Shown piece after piece: positions 53,953 through 62,379 of a stretch of DNA of 64,000 nt. Made by a program: the position numbers and the translations under genes. This DNA comes from Planktothrix sp. FACHB-1365. Lineage in GTDB: Bacteria; Cyanobacteriota; Cyanobacteriia; Cyanobacteriales; Microcoleaceae. Below the pieces are notes generated by a model that had not been told where the DNA came from, searched no databases, and saw only the letters and a list, made by a program, of their open reading frames with translations. The stretch lies in assembly GCF_014697575.1 (NCBI RefSeq), contig NZ_JACJSC010000018.1, forward strand, positions 1-64,000, given 5' to 3'. The first letter of the stretch is position 1. The number at the start of each line of letters is the position of its first letter.

Positions 53953-55260
53953 ATGCAATTCCCTAAATTCCGCGAAATGCGCGTTTTTCTTATAGTCTGG
54001 TTCGGACAACTAATATCCCTAATTGGGTCGGGTCTGACTAGCTTTGCTCTGGGAGTTTGGGTGTATCAACGTACAGGTTCAGTCACCCAATTCTCTCTGA
54101 TTTTGTTATTTGCTATGCTGCCCACTGTCTTGGTTTCTCCGGTAGCTGGTGCAGTAGTTGACCGCTGGAATCGACGCTGGTGTATGATTGTGTCTGACTC
54201 TGGGGCGGGGGTAACTACGGTGGCGATCGCTCTATTACTCGCCACTGGCAGCCTTCAAATTTGGCACCTTTATGTAGCTGTTGGCCTTAGTTCTGTCTGC
54301 AAAGCCTTTCAGTTGCCCGCTTACACTGCTTCAACCTCTTTATTAGTACCGAAAAAAGACTTACCTCGCGCCACTGGCATGGTTCAGTCAGCACAAGCGT
54401 GCGCCCAACTAATCTCCCCCCTGTTGGCAGGAGTTTTGCTTGGACTTGTCCAGCTTACAGGTGTCATTTTAATTGACTTAGCTACCTTCTTATTTGCTCT
54501 TATTACTCTGTTACTCGTTCGTTTTCCTGATGCTAAAACTGTTGCACCTCCAAAAGAGGAGAAAAGTTCTCTGTGGCGCGAGGTAATTGAAGGCTGGACT
54601 TACATTATCGTTCGACCCGGACTTTTAATGCTGATGATTTTATTCGCGTTAGACAATTTTGTTGGAGGACTGGTTGAAGTTTTACTCACTCCCTTGGTAC
54701 TTTCTTTTGCTTCAGTTACCGTTCTAGGAACCATTCAATCTATCGGTGGTATGGGGATGTTGTTAGGCAGTCTGGCTATCAGTATTTGGGGGGGACCGAA
54801 ACCTTTAATTCGGGGGGTATTTATTTTCGATCTTCTTTCTCATCTGTGCATTCTCGCATTCGGTTTACGCACAGATGCTGCACTTTTCGCAGTTGCCAAT
54901 TTTATCTTTTTCTTCAGCTTACCGCTTGTCAATGGCTGGTGCGATGCTATCTTCCTCCGAAAAGTAGCTCCTGATATTCAAGGTCGGTTTTTTGCCACAA
55001 TCAACATGATTTGTTACTCCTGTATCCCTCTTGCCTATCTTGTGGCTGGCCCTTTAGTCGAACGAATTTTTGAACCTTTAATGGCGGCTAATGGTTTATT
55101 AGCAGGAAGCATCGGACAAATCATTGGTGTTGGGCCAGGTCGGGGTATTGGTCTGTTATTTATTACAATGGAAATTCCTGTTTTACTAATCACTATTGCC
55201 GCGTATCGATATCCTCGCTTGCGGTTTGTGGAAGATGAACTGCCTGATGCGATCGAGTAG
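53953..55260 (+). CDS. MFS exporter (EntS/DHA3-like)
   Basis: 435 residues from the ATG at 53953 (MQFPKFREMRVFLIVWFGQL), two bases after the NRPS stop; an earlier in-frame start would lie inside the NRPS gene. It has about 12 hydrophobic helices and the MFS loop VVDRWNRRW between helices 2 and 3. The family resembles enterobactin exporter EntS-type permeases. Tight linkage to the NRPS suggests export of the peptide product from the cytoplasm, which could also protect the producer. Confidence 0.88.
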   Translation: MQFPKFREMRVFLIVWFGQLISLIGSGLTSFALGVWVYQRTGSVTQFSLILLFAMLPTVLVSPVAGAVVDRWNRRWCMIVSDSGAGVTTVAIALLLATGSLQIWHLYVAVGLSSVCKAFQLPAYTASTSLLVPKKDLPRATGMVQSAQACAQLISPLLAGVLLGLVQLTGVILIDLATFLFALITLLLVRFPDAKTVAPPKEEKSSLWREVIEGWTYIIVRPGLLMLMILFALDNFVGGLVEVLLTPLVLSFASVTVLGTIQSIGGMGMLLGSLAISIWGGPKPLIRGVFIFDLLSHLCILAFGLRTDAALFAVANFIFFFSLPLVNGWCDAIFLRKVAPDIQGRFFATINMICYSCIPLAYLVAGPLVERIFEPLMAANGLLAGSIGQIIGVGPGRGIGLLFITMEIPVLLITIAAYRYPRLRFVEDELPDAIE

Positions 55261-55423
55261 TTACTATTTTCTAGGCGATCGCCTCTGGGCTTTGTTCTTT
55301 TCAAGGTCACTCTACAGGAGAGTATATCCTACAGCAGCAAGATGTTTTAAGGCTAGGAAGCGCAGTTTTAATATTTAACTAGCCTAATTTTAATGAATTC
55401 AAGATAAAAGAATCAATCGTTAA

Positions 55424-55771
55424 CTATTTTTTTAGATGAGTAACGAGATTACAAAAATTTATAAGCTTTTCTATATTTATATCTAATAAGTTGGCACAAA
55501 CTCGAATTTCATCATCAGTAGGCGTTTCCCCTTCAATCAGTTTAGTTACCAACACAGCAATAAATTTAAGGTTATCCCTATCTGCTTCACTACTTCGGAG
55601 AGGAATCTTCACTCCAGGTCGAGGCTCAATTAAACCTCGTGTAACTAAAGCCTCATCCACCAAAAGCCGAATTTGTGCGCCTTTAGAACGACGGCCCTCA
55701 TCAGCCATCTGTTCGATGAGGTCATAAATATCATCGATATCAGCGTTAACTCTTCTTTTCTGGGTTGGCAC
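55424..55771 (-). CDS. Unknown plasmid-type protein, possible ribbon-helix-helix regulator
   Basis: 115 residues. The N-terminus (RRVNADIDDIYDLIEQMADE) then GRRSKGAQIRLLVDEAL looks like a small MetJ/Arc-type DNA-binding module, but the fold is not certain. The C-terminal 50 residues are helical. It is transcribed divergently from the gene at 55932, with a repeat-rich operator-like spacer between them, which fits an autoregulated repressor or partition protein. Confidence 0.5.
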   Translation of the reverse strand: MPTQKRRVNADIDDIYDLIEQMADEGRRSKGAQIRLLVDEALVTRGLIEPRPGVKIPLRSSEADRDNLKFIAVLVTKLIEGETPTDDEIRVCANLLDINIEKLINFCNLVTHLKK

Positions 55772-55828
55772 TTTTTATACATTTTGTGAAGTTTCATTTT
55801 TAGTTTACCCTTCCACGCATACGCTTTT

Positions 55829-55879
55829 CTTTACCCAAAGTGAATCACTTTACCCAAAGTGGTTAAAGTGTGTTATGAT
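55829..55879. promoter_or_regulatory. Operator repeats and extended -10 promoter
   Basis: CTTTACCCAAAGTG (55829-55842) recurs as CACTTTACCCAAAGTG (55846-55861). The second is an inverted repeat (CACTTT/AAAGTG around ACCC) and a further half-site AAAGTG follows at 55865-55870. TGTTATGAT at 55871-55879 is an extended -10 reading toward 55932. The arrangement suits repression of the rightward promoter by a dimeric regulator. Confidence 0.6.
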
Positions 55880-55931
55880 GGACGTTAACAGTAGCAGATA
55901 GCTATAAAATTAATACGCAAATCAAGTATTT

Positions 55932-56240
55932 ATGATGTCTCAATTCTTAAAGCTGTATGATGATAGCGAAACACTTGAAAATGCAAGACAAAAAGCCACC
56001 TTGGAACCTAAAGAGTTTTGTTTGCGATGGGTTAAAACCCCAAATCCTGGTGCAAGAGGCTATTACACAGCCTGTGTTAGAGACCTTGCTAAAGCAACCG
56101 GACTCTCTGAACGCACGATTGAAGGTTGGGGCCCAGAATTCCGGGATAGACCCGACTATATTCTGGTCGTCTTGGAAAAGGAAAACACAATCCGTCAAAT
56201 TCGACAGCTTGTTCAGCTTCCACCCGAAGATCCCTCTTGA
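55932..56240 (+). CDS. Small HTH-like protein, paralogue of 59166
   Basis: 102 residues (two adjacent ATGs at 55932 and 55935). The core PKEFCLRWVKTPNPGARGYY, then TACVRDLAKATGLSERTIEG W, is repeated in the protein at 59166 (PTEYCARWV...GYTAACVRELCQITGRKERM). The ATGLSERTIEGW part resembles a helix-turn-helix. It is probably a DNA-binding protein of the plasmid backbone. It has its own extended -10 promoter and operator repeats. Confidence 0.6.
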   Translation: MMSQFLKLYDDSETLENARQKATLEPKEFCLRWVKTPNPGARGYYTACVRDLAKATGLSERTIEGWGPEFRDRPDYILVVLEKENTIRQIRQLVQLPPEDPS

Positions 56241-56346
56241 CTTAAATACGTTTTTTGCGTATATTATATTCAATCTTGAGCATTGACTCAATCATCAATC
56301 AGCTTACTGAAGTTGGCTCGGATTTAAGACGTTAAGGTGTTGACGT

Positions 56347-56655
56347 ATGAGTGTAAACGTATTAAGGTATAAACATGGCAGGATCAACCTAAGCACTATC
56401 AATTCAAAATTCAATTTGATGGAAGTTTACGTTGATTTACGTCCTTACTGGCCCAAAGGCTTATCGATCAATGCTGCCTATGAAGAACTCTTACTCAAAG
56501 GTCTCAAAGTAGATCGCCGAACCTTATCTGCTGCTAAGGCAGGAACTCTAACCAAAAGCGAGTTCATCACTTTAGTCAAACTCAGAGATTGGATTAGGCA
56601 ACTTACAGGAAAACCTGAAATCACAATTGACGACTTATTACGGATTGAAGATTAA
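56347..56655 (+). CDS. Small HTH-like protein of unknown function
   Basis: 102 residues from the ATG at 56347, supported by TAAGGTG upstream; an internal ATG at 56419 (MEVYVDLRPYWPKG) is the alternative. The sequence INAAYEELLLKGLKVDRRTL SAAKAG is HTH-like in spacing, with RTLSAAKAG as candidate recognition helix. The partner or target is unknown. It is followed closely by the coiled-coil protein. Confidence 0.5.
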   Translation: MSVNVLRYKHGRINLSTINSKFNLMEVYVDLRPYWPKGLSINAAYEELLLKGLKVDRRTLSAAKAGTLTKSEFITLVKLRDWIRQLTGKPEITIDDLLRIED

Positions 56656-56728
56656 TTCAATACAAAAAGCTGACCCGGCTAGGCCAGCTTTTCACAAAAA
56701 ACAAATAAATTCTAAGGAACAACTTAAC

Positions 56729-58441
56729 ATGACAGCAGCCACCCTTGCATCTCCCCCGGCTCATCAAGTTGATTTTAAGCTTCCGACCCACTTTGAGCTT
56801 TCTGACTCGTTTTCCCACAACTACGACTATTCAAGTTTTGGTGAGTTGGCTCCCCTGGCTCAACAAACCCTCAATCAAACCTTAAACTTTGTGCAGCGCA
56901 CCCTCAGCGAAGGGCTTGAACTCGGTCGCCAACTGAGTCAACTCCTGAGTAATTTATGCGATCGCACCAATCCCCAAGATGGCCAAAAACGCTTCAAAAA
57001 TTGGCTCAATAGTAGCGACTGGGGAGCCTCCAAATGGATCGCCGAATCCTTAATCAAAATCAGCCAATGGTTTGATTCCCTCAAACCTCGGTTGCAGCAG
57101 CGCATCCTCAACAAAGTGCAACACTGGAGTTTAGCCGCCCTGCGAGAACTGACCCACGCCTCAGAAGCCATTGTAGAAGTCCTAACCCAGCGAGGGAAGA
57201 TCACAAAAAAAGAAGTCCGAAAAGCCAAAGCCGAACAAATCGTTACAGAACAAGATTGGCAAAAGATTTCTAAACGTTACAATCTCACCCCTCAAGAAGG
57301 ACAACACCTCCAAACCCTTGCTCAAGAATTTGCTCAGGCTGATACAAAAAATCAAGCTGAAGCCGTCATCAAACTCAAACACCTAGATGAAGCCTTAGCT
57401 CAAAAAGGCTACAAAACATCCTCTCCAATACCCCAACAGCCTTCTGAAACCGCCCTTCGTCTAGCTCGTCTCACCCTGCATAAAGTCCAACTCGAACAAG
57501 AACTCTCCGAAGCCGTTACTGGGGATGCTCAAGCCCAGTTAATTTATGACATCAAACAAACCGAACGGGAAATCAAACACCTGTGCGCTCATCTTGACCC
57601 CCAAACCATTGTTATCCCGCCACAACCTCAAAGCCCTCCCGCAGACGACCTTGAAGCTGCATTAGCCACCGAACGTCAAAAAAACGCCGAATTGATGCAA
57701 AAACTTGAACACCTAGAGCAAAAACTTTCCCAAACCTATTTGCAACAACTCGACCAATTGCAAACCCAACTTCAGCAAAAAGACGAACTCATTGCTCAAC
57801 TGCAACAACCCACTTCCTCCCCTGACAACGAACCCACCGTATTCAAACCGAAGTTCGTCCCAGTGCCTTTAAGTGAATTAAAACCTGGAGACCGCATTCG
57901 AGTTTATTCCCCAGAACACAAAGGCGTTGTTGATGACTTAATCCTCGAATTAGACACCTACAACCGCCCTAAAACCAAATGGCTTGGCGTACTTGACCAA
58001 AACGATGTTAAAGCCGGATGGACGTTTGAGCGCATGAGTGGTGTTGAACAAGCCCAAAGTCAACTCAGTCTTCTCAAAAGCGAAAATCAACACCTCAAAC
58101 AACAACTCGCTCAACAACAACAGGACTTAGAAACGTTACTGAGTGAACCCAGTCACGTCCGACTTGAACAAACCTCCACAACCCAGCAATTAGAAGTCCA
58201 AATAGCAGAACTATTGCAATGGCGTGAAAGCCTTAATCAACAAATTCAACCCGACCTGCAACCGGGTGTTAAAGTGCGAGTCAACTTTGACCCCAAAAAC
58301 ATCTTCACTGGGATGCAAGGAATTATTCACAAAGCATATCAACAACGTCCCGGTTATTGGTGGGTCAGTATCACCCATCCCGTTAGCGGACAAACCTACC
58401 ACGAACTGTTTGAACCTTGTCAACTTCAACCTCTGGTTTAA
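56729..58441 (+). CDS. Long coiled-coil plasmid protein with two SH3/KOW-like segments
   Basis: 570 residues from the ATG at 56729, chosen because AAGGAAC precedes it; the open frame begins earlier, inside the previous gene. Helical N-terminus, Gln-rich coiled coils at about 315-375 and 460-520 (LEQKLSQTYLQQLDQLQTQL). Two beta segments look KOW- or SH3-like: LKPGDRIRVYSPEHKGVVDD near 380 and LQPGVKVRVNFDPKNIFTGM near 510. The family is not recognised. Such length and coiled coil suggest a structural or DNA-organising role in the element. Confidence 0.55.
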   Translation: MTAATLASPPAHQVDFKLPTHFELSDSFSHNYDYSSFGELAPLAQQTLNQTLNFVQRTLSEGLELGRQLSQLLSNLCDRTNPQDGQKRFKNWLNSSDWGASKWIAESLIKISQWFDSLKPRLQQRILNKVQHWSLAALRELTHASEAIVEVLTQRGKITKKEVRKAKAEQIVTEQDWQKISKRYNLTPQEGQHLQTLAQEFAQADTKNQAEAVIKLKHLDEALAQKGYKTSSPIPQQPSETALRLARLTLHKVQLEQELSEAVTGDAQAQLIYDIKQTEREIKHLCAHLDPQTIVIPPQPQSPPADDLEAALATERQKNAELMQKLEHLEQKLSQTYLQQLDQLQTQLQQKDELIAQLQQPTSSPDNEPTVFKPKFVPVPLSELKPGDRIRVYSPEHKGVVDDLILELDTYNRPKTKWLGVLDQNDVKAGWTFERMSGVEQAQSQLSLLKSENQHLKQQLAQQQQDLETLLSEPSHVRLEQTSTTQQLEVQIAELLQWRESLNQQIQPDLQPGVKVRVNFDPKNIFTGMQGIIHKAYQQRPGYWWVSITHPVSGQTYHELFEPCQLQPLV

Positions 58442-58526
58442 GAAAGAGTGCGGGGTGCGGGGTGGGGAGTGCGGAGTGCTTTAAGAGTGCGAAGTTCGGA
58501 GTGGGGAGTTGAGGGCTTTTTAAATT
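58442..58526 (+). repeat. Degenerate GTGCGGA heptad array
   Basis: Variants of GTGCGGA/GTGCGGG/GTGGGGA repeat for about 85 bp immediately after the preceding stop codon. An inverted-orientation array (58655-58711) follows 130 bp later, so the pair can fold back on itself. Confidence 0.75.
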
Positions 58527-58654
58527 CTTTTTTTCCTTAATTGTATTTTAATTTTCCCTAAATTTAACTTTTATCTTTTCAGCCTTAAACAATATCTTCC
58601 TCACTTCTAACTCCTCAGTCCTAACTCAATCATCGACCGTCTACTTCCTGCCTC

Positions 58655-58711
58655 CTAACCCGCACTCCGCACTCTGAACTCCGCACATCGCACTCTGAAC
58701 TCCGCACTCCT
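58655..58711 (-). repeat. Inverted partner of the heptad array
   Basis: CCGCACTCCGCACTCTGAAC-type sequence is the reverse complement of the array at 58442-58526. A further array in this orientation lies at about 59109-59150. Confidence 0.75.
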
Positions 58712-59088
58712 TAGCCAATTATAAACGCTGGAAAACTCGCACTCAATTAGCAATTAAACGTTCCATTAATTACTGGCAAAACTTAGAGTATGCTCCCGAA
58801 TTTAACCCAATCTGTATCCAAACTAACCTGAGTTGCTATCATCAATTTCCTCTATCTTCTGCGGAGATTCGGGTTTTATTTGTTGGCAACCATGCCGGAG
58901 ATCCTGATAATCGTTATGCTGCCTTAGTTGATGTATTAGTTGGCATTGCAATTGTTAACGATACAGTGACTTATGCTCCTCATGGAAAATATGAATCCCA
59001 GAACTTTAAAAGTAATGGAGCATTACTCATCATTCAACCCACACAACGGCAAACTTTTGATTGGCATCAACTCACAACTTGGTTATAA
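58711..59088 (+). pseudogene. Start-less gene, possibly RusA-like resolvase remnant
   Basis: 126 codons are open and coding-like from 58711 to a stop at 59086-59088 but hold no ATG or TTG start and no GTG until late; an in-frame stop lies just upstream, inside the heptad repeat. The peptide includes LANYKRWKTRTQLAIKRSIN, EIRVLFVGNHAGDPDNRYAA and VDVLVGIAIVNDTVTYAPHG. GDPDN followed by a LxDVLxG...ND stretch recalls the DxDN...DD active site of RusA Holliday-junction resolvases, with ND for DD. The repeat appears to have replaced its 5' end. Confidence 0.5.
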
Positions 59089-59165
59089 GTTCTAACTTCT
59101 TAAAATTAGCACTCCGCATTCCGAACCCCGCACTCCGCACTCTTAAAACACTCTCTCTTAAAACT

Positions 59166-59522
59166 ATGCAACCTCAATACTTCCCTAACAAGTCCCCATC
59201 AATTCAAACTGAAAAACTACGACAAATTCGGACAATTCGCCAACTGTTATCGGTTCCTCTTCACCCCACAGAATATTGTGCGCGTTGGGTTCCAATTCTC
59301 CACAATATTCAACCTCAAGACTGGGGATATACAGCTGCTTGTGTTCGAGAACTCTGTCAAATTACCGGACGCAAAGAACGCATGATTTACAGATGGGTTG
59401 AAACCAATTTTAAATCTTGTCCAGAAAGTGTTCAATTAATGCTGAGACAACAAGACTTACTCCTACAAATTATTTATCACGGTAGGATTATTCAGACTGT
59501 TACACAACCTAAACCTGAATAA
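59166..59522 (+). CDS. Small HTH-like protein, paralogue of 55932
   Basis: 118 residues from the ATG at 59166 (MQPQYFPNKSPSIQ); the open frame upstream crosses the startless gene and heptad repeats. YCARWVPILHNIQPQDWGYT, then AACVRELCQITGRKERMIYR W, aligns with the 55932 protein. It is probably a DNA-binding protein. Palindromes at 59889-60053 downstream are candidate targets; this is inference. Confidence 0.6.
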   Translation: MQPQYFPNKSPSIQTEKLRQIRTIRQLLSVPLHPTEYCARWVPILHNIQPQDWGYTAACVRELCQITGRKERMIYRWVETNFKSCPESVQLMLRQQDLLLQIIYHGRIIQTVTQPKPE

Positions 59523-60255
59523 ATAGGCAATTATGAATTACGAATTATGAATTACGAATTACGAATGGGTAATAGGTAATGGGGTCAATACTTTTGGCTG
59601 TTTCATAGATGTTTAAAATTATTACAACCTCCGTCTTGAAGGCGGAGATTTCTATAGGTTAACTTCAATTCTATTGATTCTCAACCTTAACGCTCTGTCT
59701 CCTTAAAGCTAAGGAGATTTTTTTATGCCAATCTCTAACTAAATCTCCTGAACACGCCTTCAAGATTAATAGCCAAAGACGAGCTTAATTTGAAATTATA
59801 AACTTGTTGAGGCGATCGCTTACTCCGTCCCTTGCTCTATCTTCAACAATTATTTCAAATTCTCAATTCCTCCCCCTATTTTCTAATCTGCTGACTCAGC
59901 ACTCAGCACTCAGCAACACTCCCGATTAACAACAGCCTTTCAACTTGAGAACAACTTCTTGCTGACTCAGCAAATCTTGCATCAATACTCAGCAAGACCC
60001 CCAATTAACGACAGCCTTTCAACTTCAAGAACAACTTTTTGCTGACTCAGCAAATCTCGCCTGAATTGAATTAGAAAAATACCGTATTCATGACAGCAAT
60101 AAATTGACAGTTATCGGCTTTCTTGAATAGGATATTCACCAAGACCAATGGAAATTAGTTTGAACAGGGTTTCTTCTGACCTTCAATTCAATTTCTAAGA
60201 TTTGAGAAATTAGAATTGACCCAGATTCACTCCTAAACAAACTTAAATCAGTCGA
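59523..60255. other. Repeat-rich non-coding region
   Basis: About 730 bp without a gene. It starts with a GAATTACGAATTATGAATTA tandem array (59529-59569), then a CTCCG/CGGAG hairpin (about 59629-59651), and the palindrome-bearing direct repeats at 59889-60060. It is a candidate for a partition, replication-origin or operator site of the element. Confidence 0.55.
59889..60053. promoter_or_regulatory. Three copies of TGCTGACTCAGCA palindrome in direct repeats
   Basis: TGCTGACTCAGCA occurs at 59889-59901 and, extended to TTGCTGACTCAGCAA, at 59959-59973 and 60039-60053. The last two sit at the ends of roughly 60-bp direct repeats (59921-59980 and 60001-60060) that share ACAGCCTTTCAACTT. Spacing is 70 and 80 bp. 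Tandem CACTCAG units lie next to the first copy. Confidence 0.7.
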
Positions 60256-60645
60256 ATGAGTGAAACTATCGAAATCTGTTTAGAAATCAAAGAAGCTCAA
60301 ATTATTGACCCTAGAGTTGTCTTTGTTAACAACAGAGCCTATTACCCCGAACAAGTCATTTATGAGTCGAGCCTGTGGAATGTTAATCGTCCCCAATTCC
60401 GTAAAGTCTATCGCCTTTTAAAAGCGGTCATGCCTCAACTTAATGAAGGCGAATACGGAACCTTAATTTCAGAAGAAGGCAAAAAGATTCTTGATGCGTT
60501 TCGGATTATGTCCCTAACCTTGGGAGAGAAAAAAGCCCTTGATGAAGTCAGGTGGGGTCGATTTAATCCTGATGAATGGCTTGCTTATAGCCCCAATTTA
60601 TTAGACCGAGTTCGTAATTTTTCTAAACGTCAAAATCGAGGTTAA
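60256..60645 (+). CDS. Unknown plasmid-backbone protein
   Basis: 129 residues, not recognised. It is soluble and mixed helical, with an N-terminal beta stretch (IEICLEIKEAQIIDPRVVFV). It begins a close series of genes running to the FtsK-like gene: 2 bp to the next gene, then overlapping or short-spaced frames. It lies about 200 bp after the palindromic repeats. Confidence 0.55.
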   Translation: MSETIEICLEIKEAQIIDPRVVFVNNRAYYPEQVIYESSLWNVNRPQFRKVYRLLKAVMPQLNEGEYGTLISEEGKKILDAFRIMSLTLGEKKALDEVRWGRFNPDEWLAYSPNLLDRVRNFSKRQNRG

Positions 60646-60647
60646 AT

Positions 60648-61277
60648 ATGACAAACACAACCAATGGAACTTCAACGGATTACAGCCAATATGGCATTGA
60701 TTTAGAACAGTTAGGTCAATCTGTAACCTCTAAAGGACAAGCTGTAGAGAGTAATGTTATTCGTTATATCCTCAGTGAATTGTGCGAAAAGTTTCGGATG
60801 AATTTGGAATTAGTAAATTCTGAACAATTGACGATTTGGCTGAATCAAATTATTGCAATTCGTGATAGCCGCAGTGAAGGACGCAAACAACTCCGAATTG
60901 AAGAAGCCATTGGATTTTGGATTGAAGAATTACAAAATCAAGTCAATACCAATACAACAACTCATTCTGTGTACGATTCTTCTGGTGCGGGGTTGTATGA
61001 ACGTTGGGAGCAAAAAACTTCTCAAATTGCTCAAACAGTGGCTCCTAAAATTCAAGAAATGCTCGATGACAAGATTCTTTTAGAGGTTTTTGGGTTTGGG
61101 TCTACTTCTGATGGCAATGCCAAACTTGAGGATACGGTGTCACAGTTTGTAGCGGCTTTCAATACTGCCGCCGAACAAGGCAAACAAGAACGCCGTAACT
61201 TAGAATCTCCCACACAGCAAACTCAATTAGGAGGGCAAGTGCTCAACTGCTTTCCAGCACTTAAAAGCGCATCTTGA
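60648..61277 (+). CDS. Unknown helical protein, possibly frameshifted at its end
   Basis: 209 residues, not recognised; acidic, helical, with a Thr/Asn-rich start and no membrane segment. GAGGT precedes the ATG. The final residues (VLNCFPALKSAS) look unnatural, while the +1 frame from about 61240 continues as AFQHLKAHLEVSEHQTDTIN and on to 61542. The original protein was probably about 300 residues long. Confidence 0.55.
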   Translation: MTNTTNGTSTDYSQYGIDLEQLGQSVTSKGQAVESNVIRYILSELCEKFRMNLELVNSEQLTIWLNQIIAIRDSRSEGRKQLRIEEAIGFWIEELQNQVNTNTTTHSVYDSSGAGLYERWEQKTSQIAQTVAPKIQEMLDDKILLEVFGFGSTSDGNAKLEDTVSQFVAAFNTAAEQGKQERRNLESPTQQTQLGGQVLNCFPALKSAS

Positions 61278-61542
61278 AGTTAGTGAACATCAAACCGATA
61301 CCATTAACACTTTGTTGGAGGAAATCTTAAGCCTCCAACACACTCAGCTTTCTCAACAACAGGATTTGCTGGGCGTAGTGACTGAACTCAAAAATACCCT
61401 TTCTTGCTTGTCTACTTCTACTCCATCTCAGGATATGAAACACCTCAAAAACCTCCTCAATCAGCTACAAAGCTATTGGTCTCAGCCAACTTCTGTATAT
61501 CCCGTCAGTATGACCTCAACGTTGATGTTTGGGTTGTCCTGA
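61243..61542 (+). pseudogene. Likely +1-frame continuation of the 60648 gene
   Basis: About 100 codons, helical and Gln/Leu-rich (EEILSLQHTQLSQQQDLLGV). No ATG lies near its beginning; the first possible starts are TTGs at 61309 and 61312. The reading follows smoothly from the upstream protein with one base shifted. Its stop overlaps the ATG of the next gene (ATGA). Confidence 0.45.
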
Positions 61543-61946
61543 TGAATGAATACACTCGAAAACGGCAACAACGCGGACAACAGCAAGTTCGACAACTTTC
61601 GATAGCCGTTACTTTGATAACGGCTTTGATTGTCTTCATTTGCCAGAAATACAAAGTAGTGTTTCCAACGGCTTTATCATCAATTTTCCACTCAATTTTC
61701 CAGATGATTTCTATTCAATGGTTATCTCTGATTGCAGTTAGTGCCATATCAGCCAGTATTGGTTACATTCTGGGACGAAAACAGATTCCTATGACCACCC
61801 ATCGGGTCTATATCGAGGTTATGGCAACCCTAGTTCTTATTCAAGTTTTAAGGAGAAATATTGATGGGGATTTTAAATCGCATTTTGGAAACCTGGAACC
61901 AAAAAACAAGAGACAGAAACGTCGGCTATGGTTCTCATCAAATTGA
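61542..61946 (+). CDS. Small membrane protein
   Basis: 134 residues from the ATG at 61542, which overlaps the previous stop. After a basic N-terminus (MNEYTRKRQQRGQQQ) come two or three hydrophobic helices (LSIAVTLITALIVFI, IQWLSLIAVSAISASIGYIL, VYIEVMATLVLIQV). The last 30 residues overlap the start of the next gene by 83 bp, an unusually long overlap; a truncating change near the end is possible. Not recognised. Confidence 0.5.
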   Translation: MNEYTRKRQQRGQQQVRQLSIAVTLITALIVFICQKYKVVFPTALSSIFHSIFQMISIQWLSLIAVSAISASIGYILGRKQIPMTTHRVYIEVMATLVLIQVLRRNIDGDFKSHFGNLEPKNKRQKRRLWFSSN

Positions 61947-62379
61947 TAAATCTCTAGTCTTACAACCGACAGATTCCACTGTTTTCTCTCCGACTAATCC
62001 GGGTAATTTTGCCTCAATTCGTTCAGTTCCTGTTTTAGATTCACCTCGCTATTTTTCTAAAGAGGAGAAAGTGGTTCTCAAACAATTAGCGAAACAGAGA
62101 AAAGAATCGGCCAAACATACTCAAGAATCTTATCAAGCCCTTAAGCAAATTGATGATGCAGATACAACAGTTCATTTAGCTCATTATGCTTATAAAGGTC
62201 AACTTGCAGGTAATGAAGTCAAAAAACTAGGGGCTAATTCTAATTATGCTCAAAAATTACATGGACTTCGACCTCAATATTCTCAAATGTCTCTTAATAT
62301 TGATCAAGCTAACCAGCAAGCCGTTAACAAAATTGCTCAGTATCGTCAACAAGTTCAAAGCACTTGGGAGAATAAATAG
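61864..62379 (+). CDS. Unknown soluble protein of the plasmid backbone
   Basis: 171 residues from the ATG at 61864, preceded by AAGGAGA; a TTG just before it is less likely. It has a Ser/Pro/Thr-rich middle and helical end (QALKQIDDADTTVHLAHYAY). Not recognised. The stop codon is directly followed by a heptad repeat array. Confidence 0.55.
   Translation: MGILNRILETWNQKTRDRNVGYGSHQIDKSLVLQPTDSTVFSPTNPGNFASIRSVPVLDSPRYFSKEEKVVLKQLAKQRKESAKHTQESYQALKQIDDADTTVHLAHYAYKGQLAGNEVKKLGANSNYAQKLHGLRPQYSQMSLNIDQANQQAVNKIAQYRQQVQSTWENK

Noticed and set aside
59529-59569. GAATTACGAATTA tandem array considered as a CRISPR-like array
   Set aside because: Units are contiguous and too short, with no spacers; it is a simple tandem repeat.
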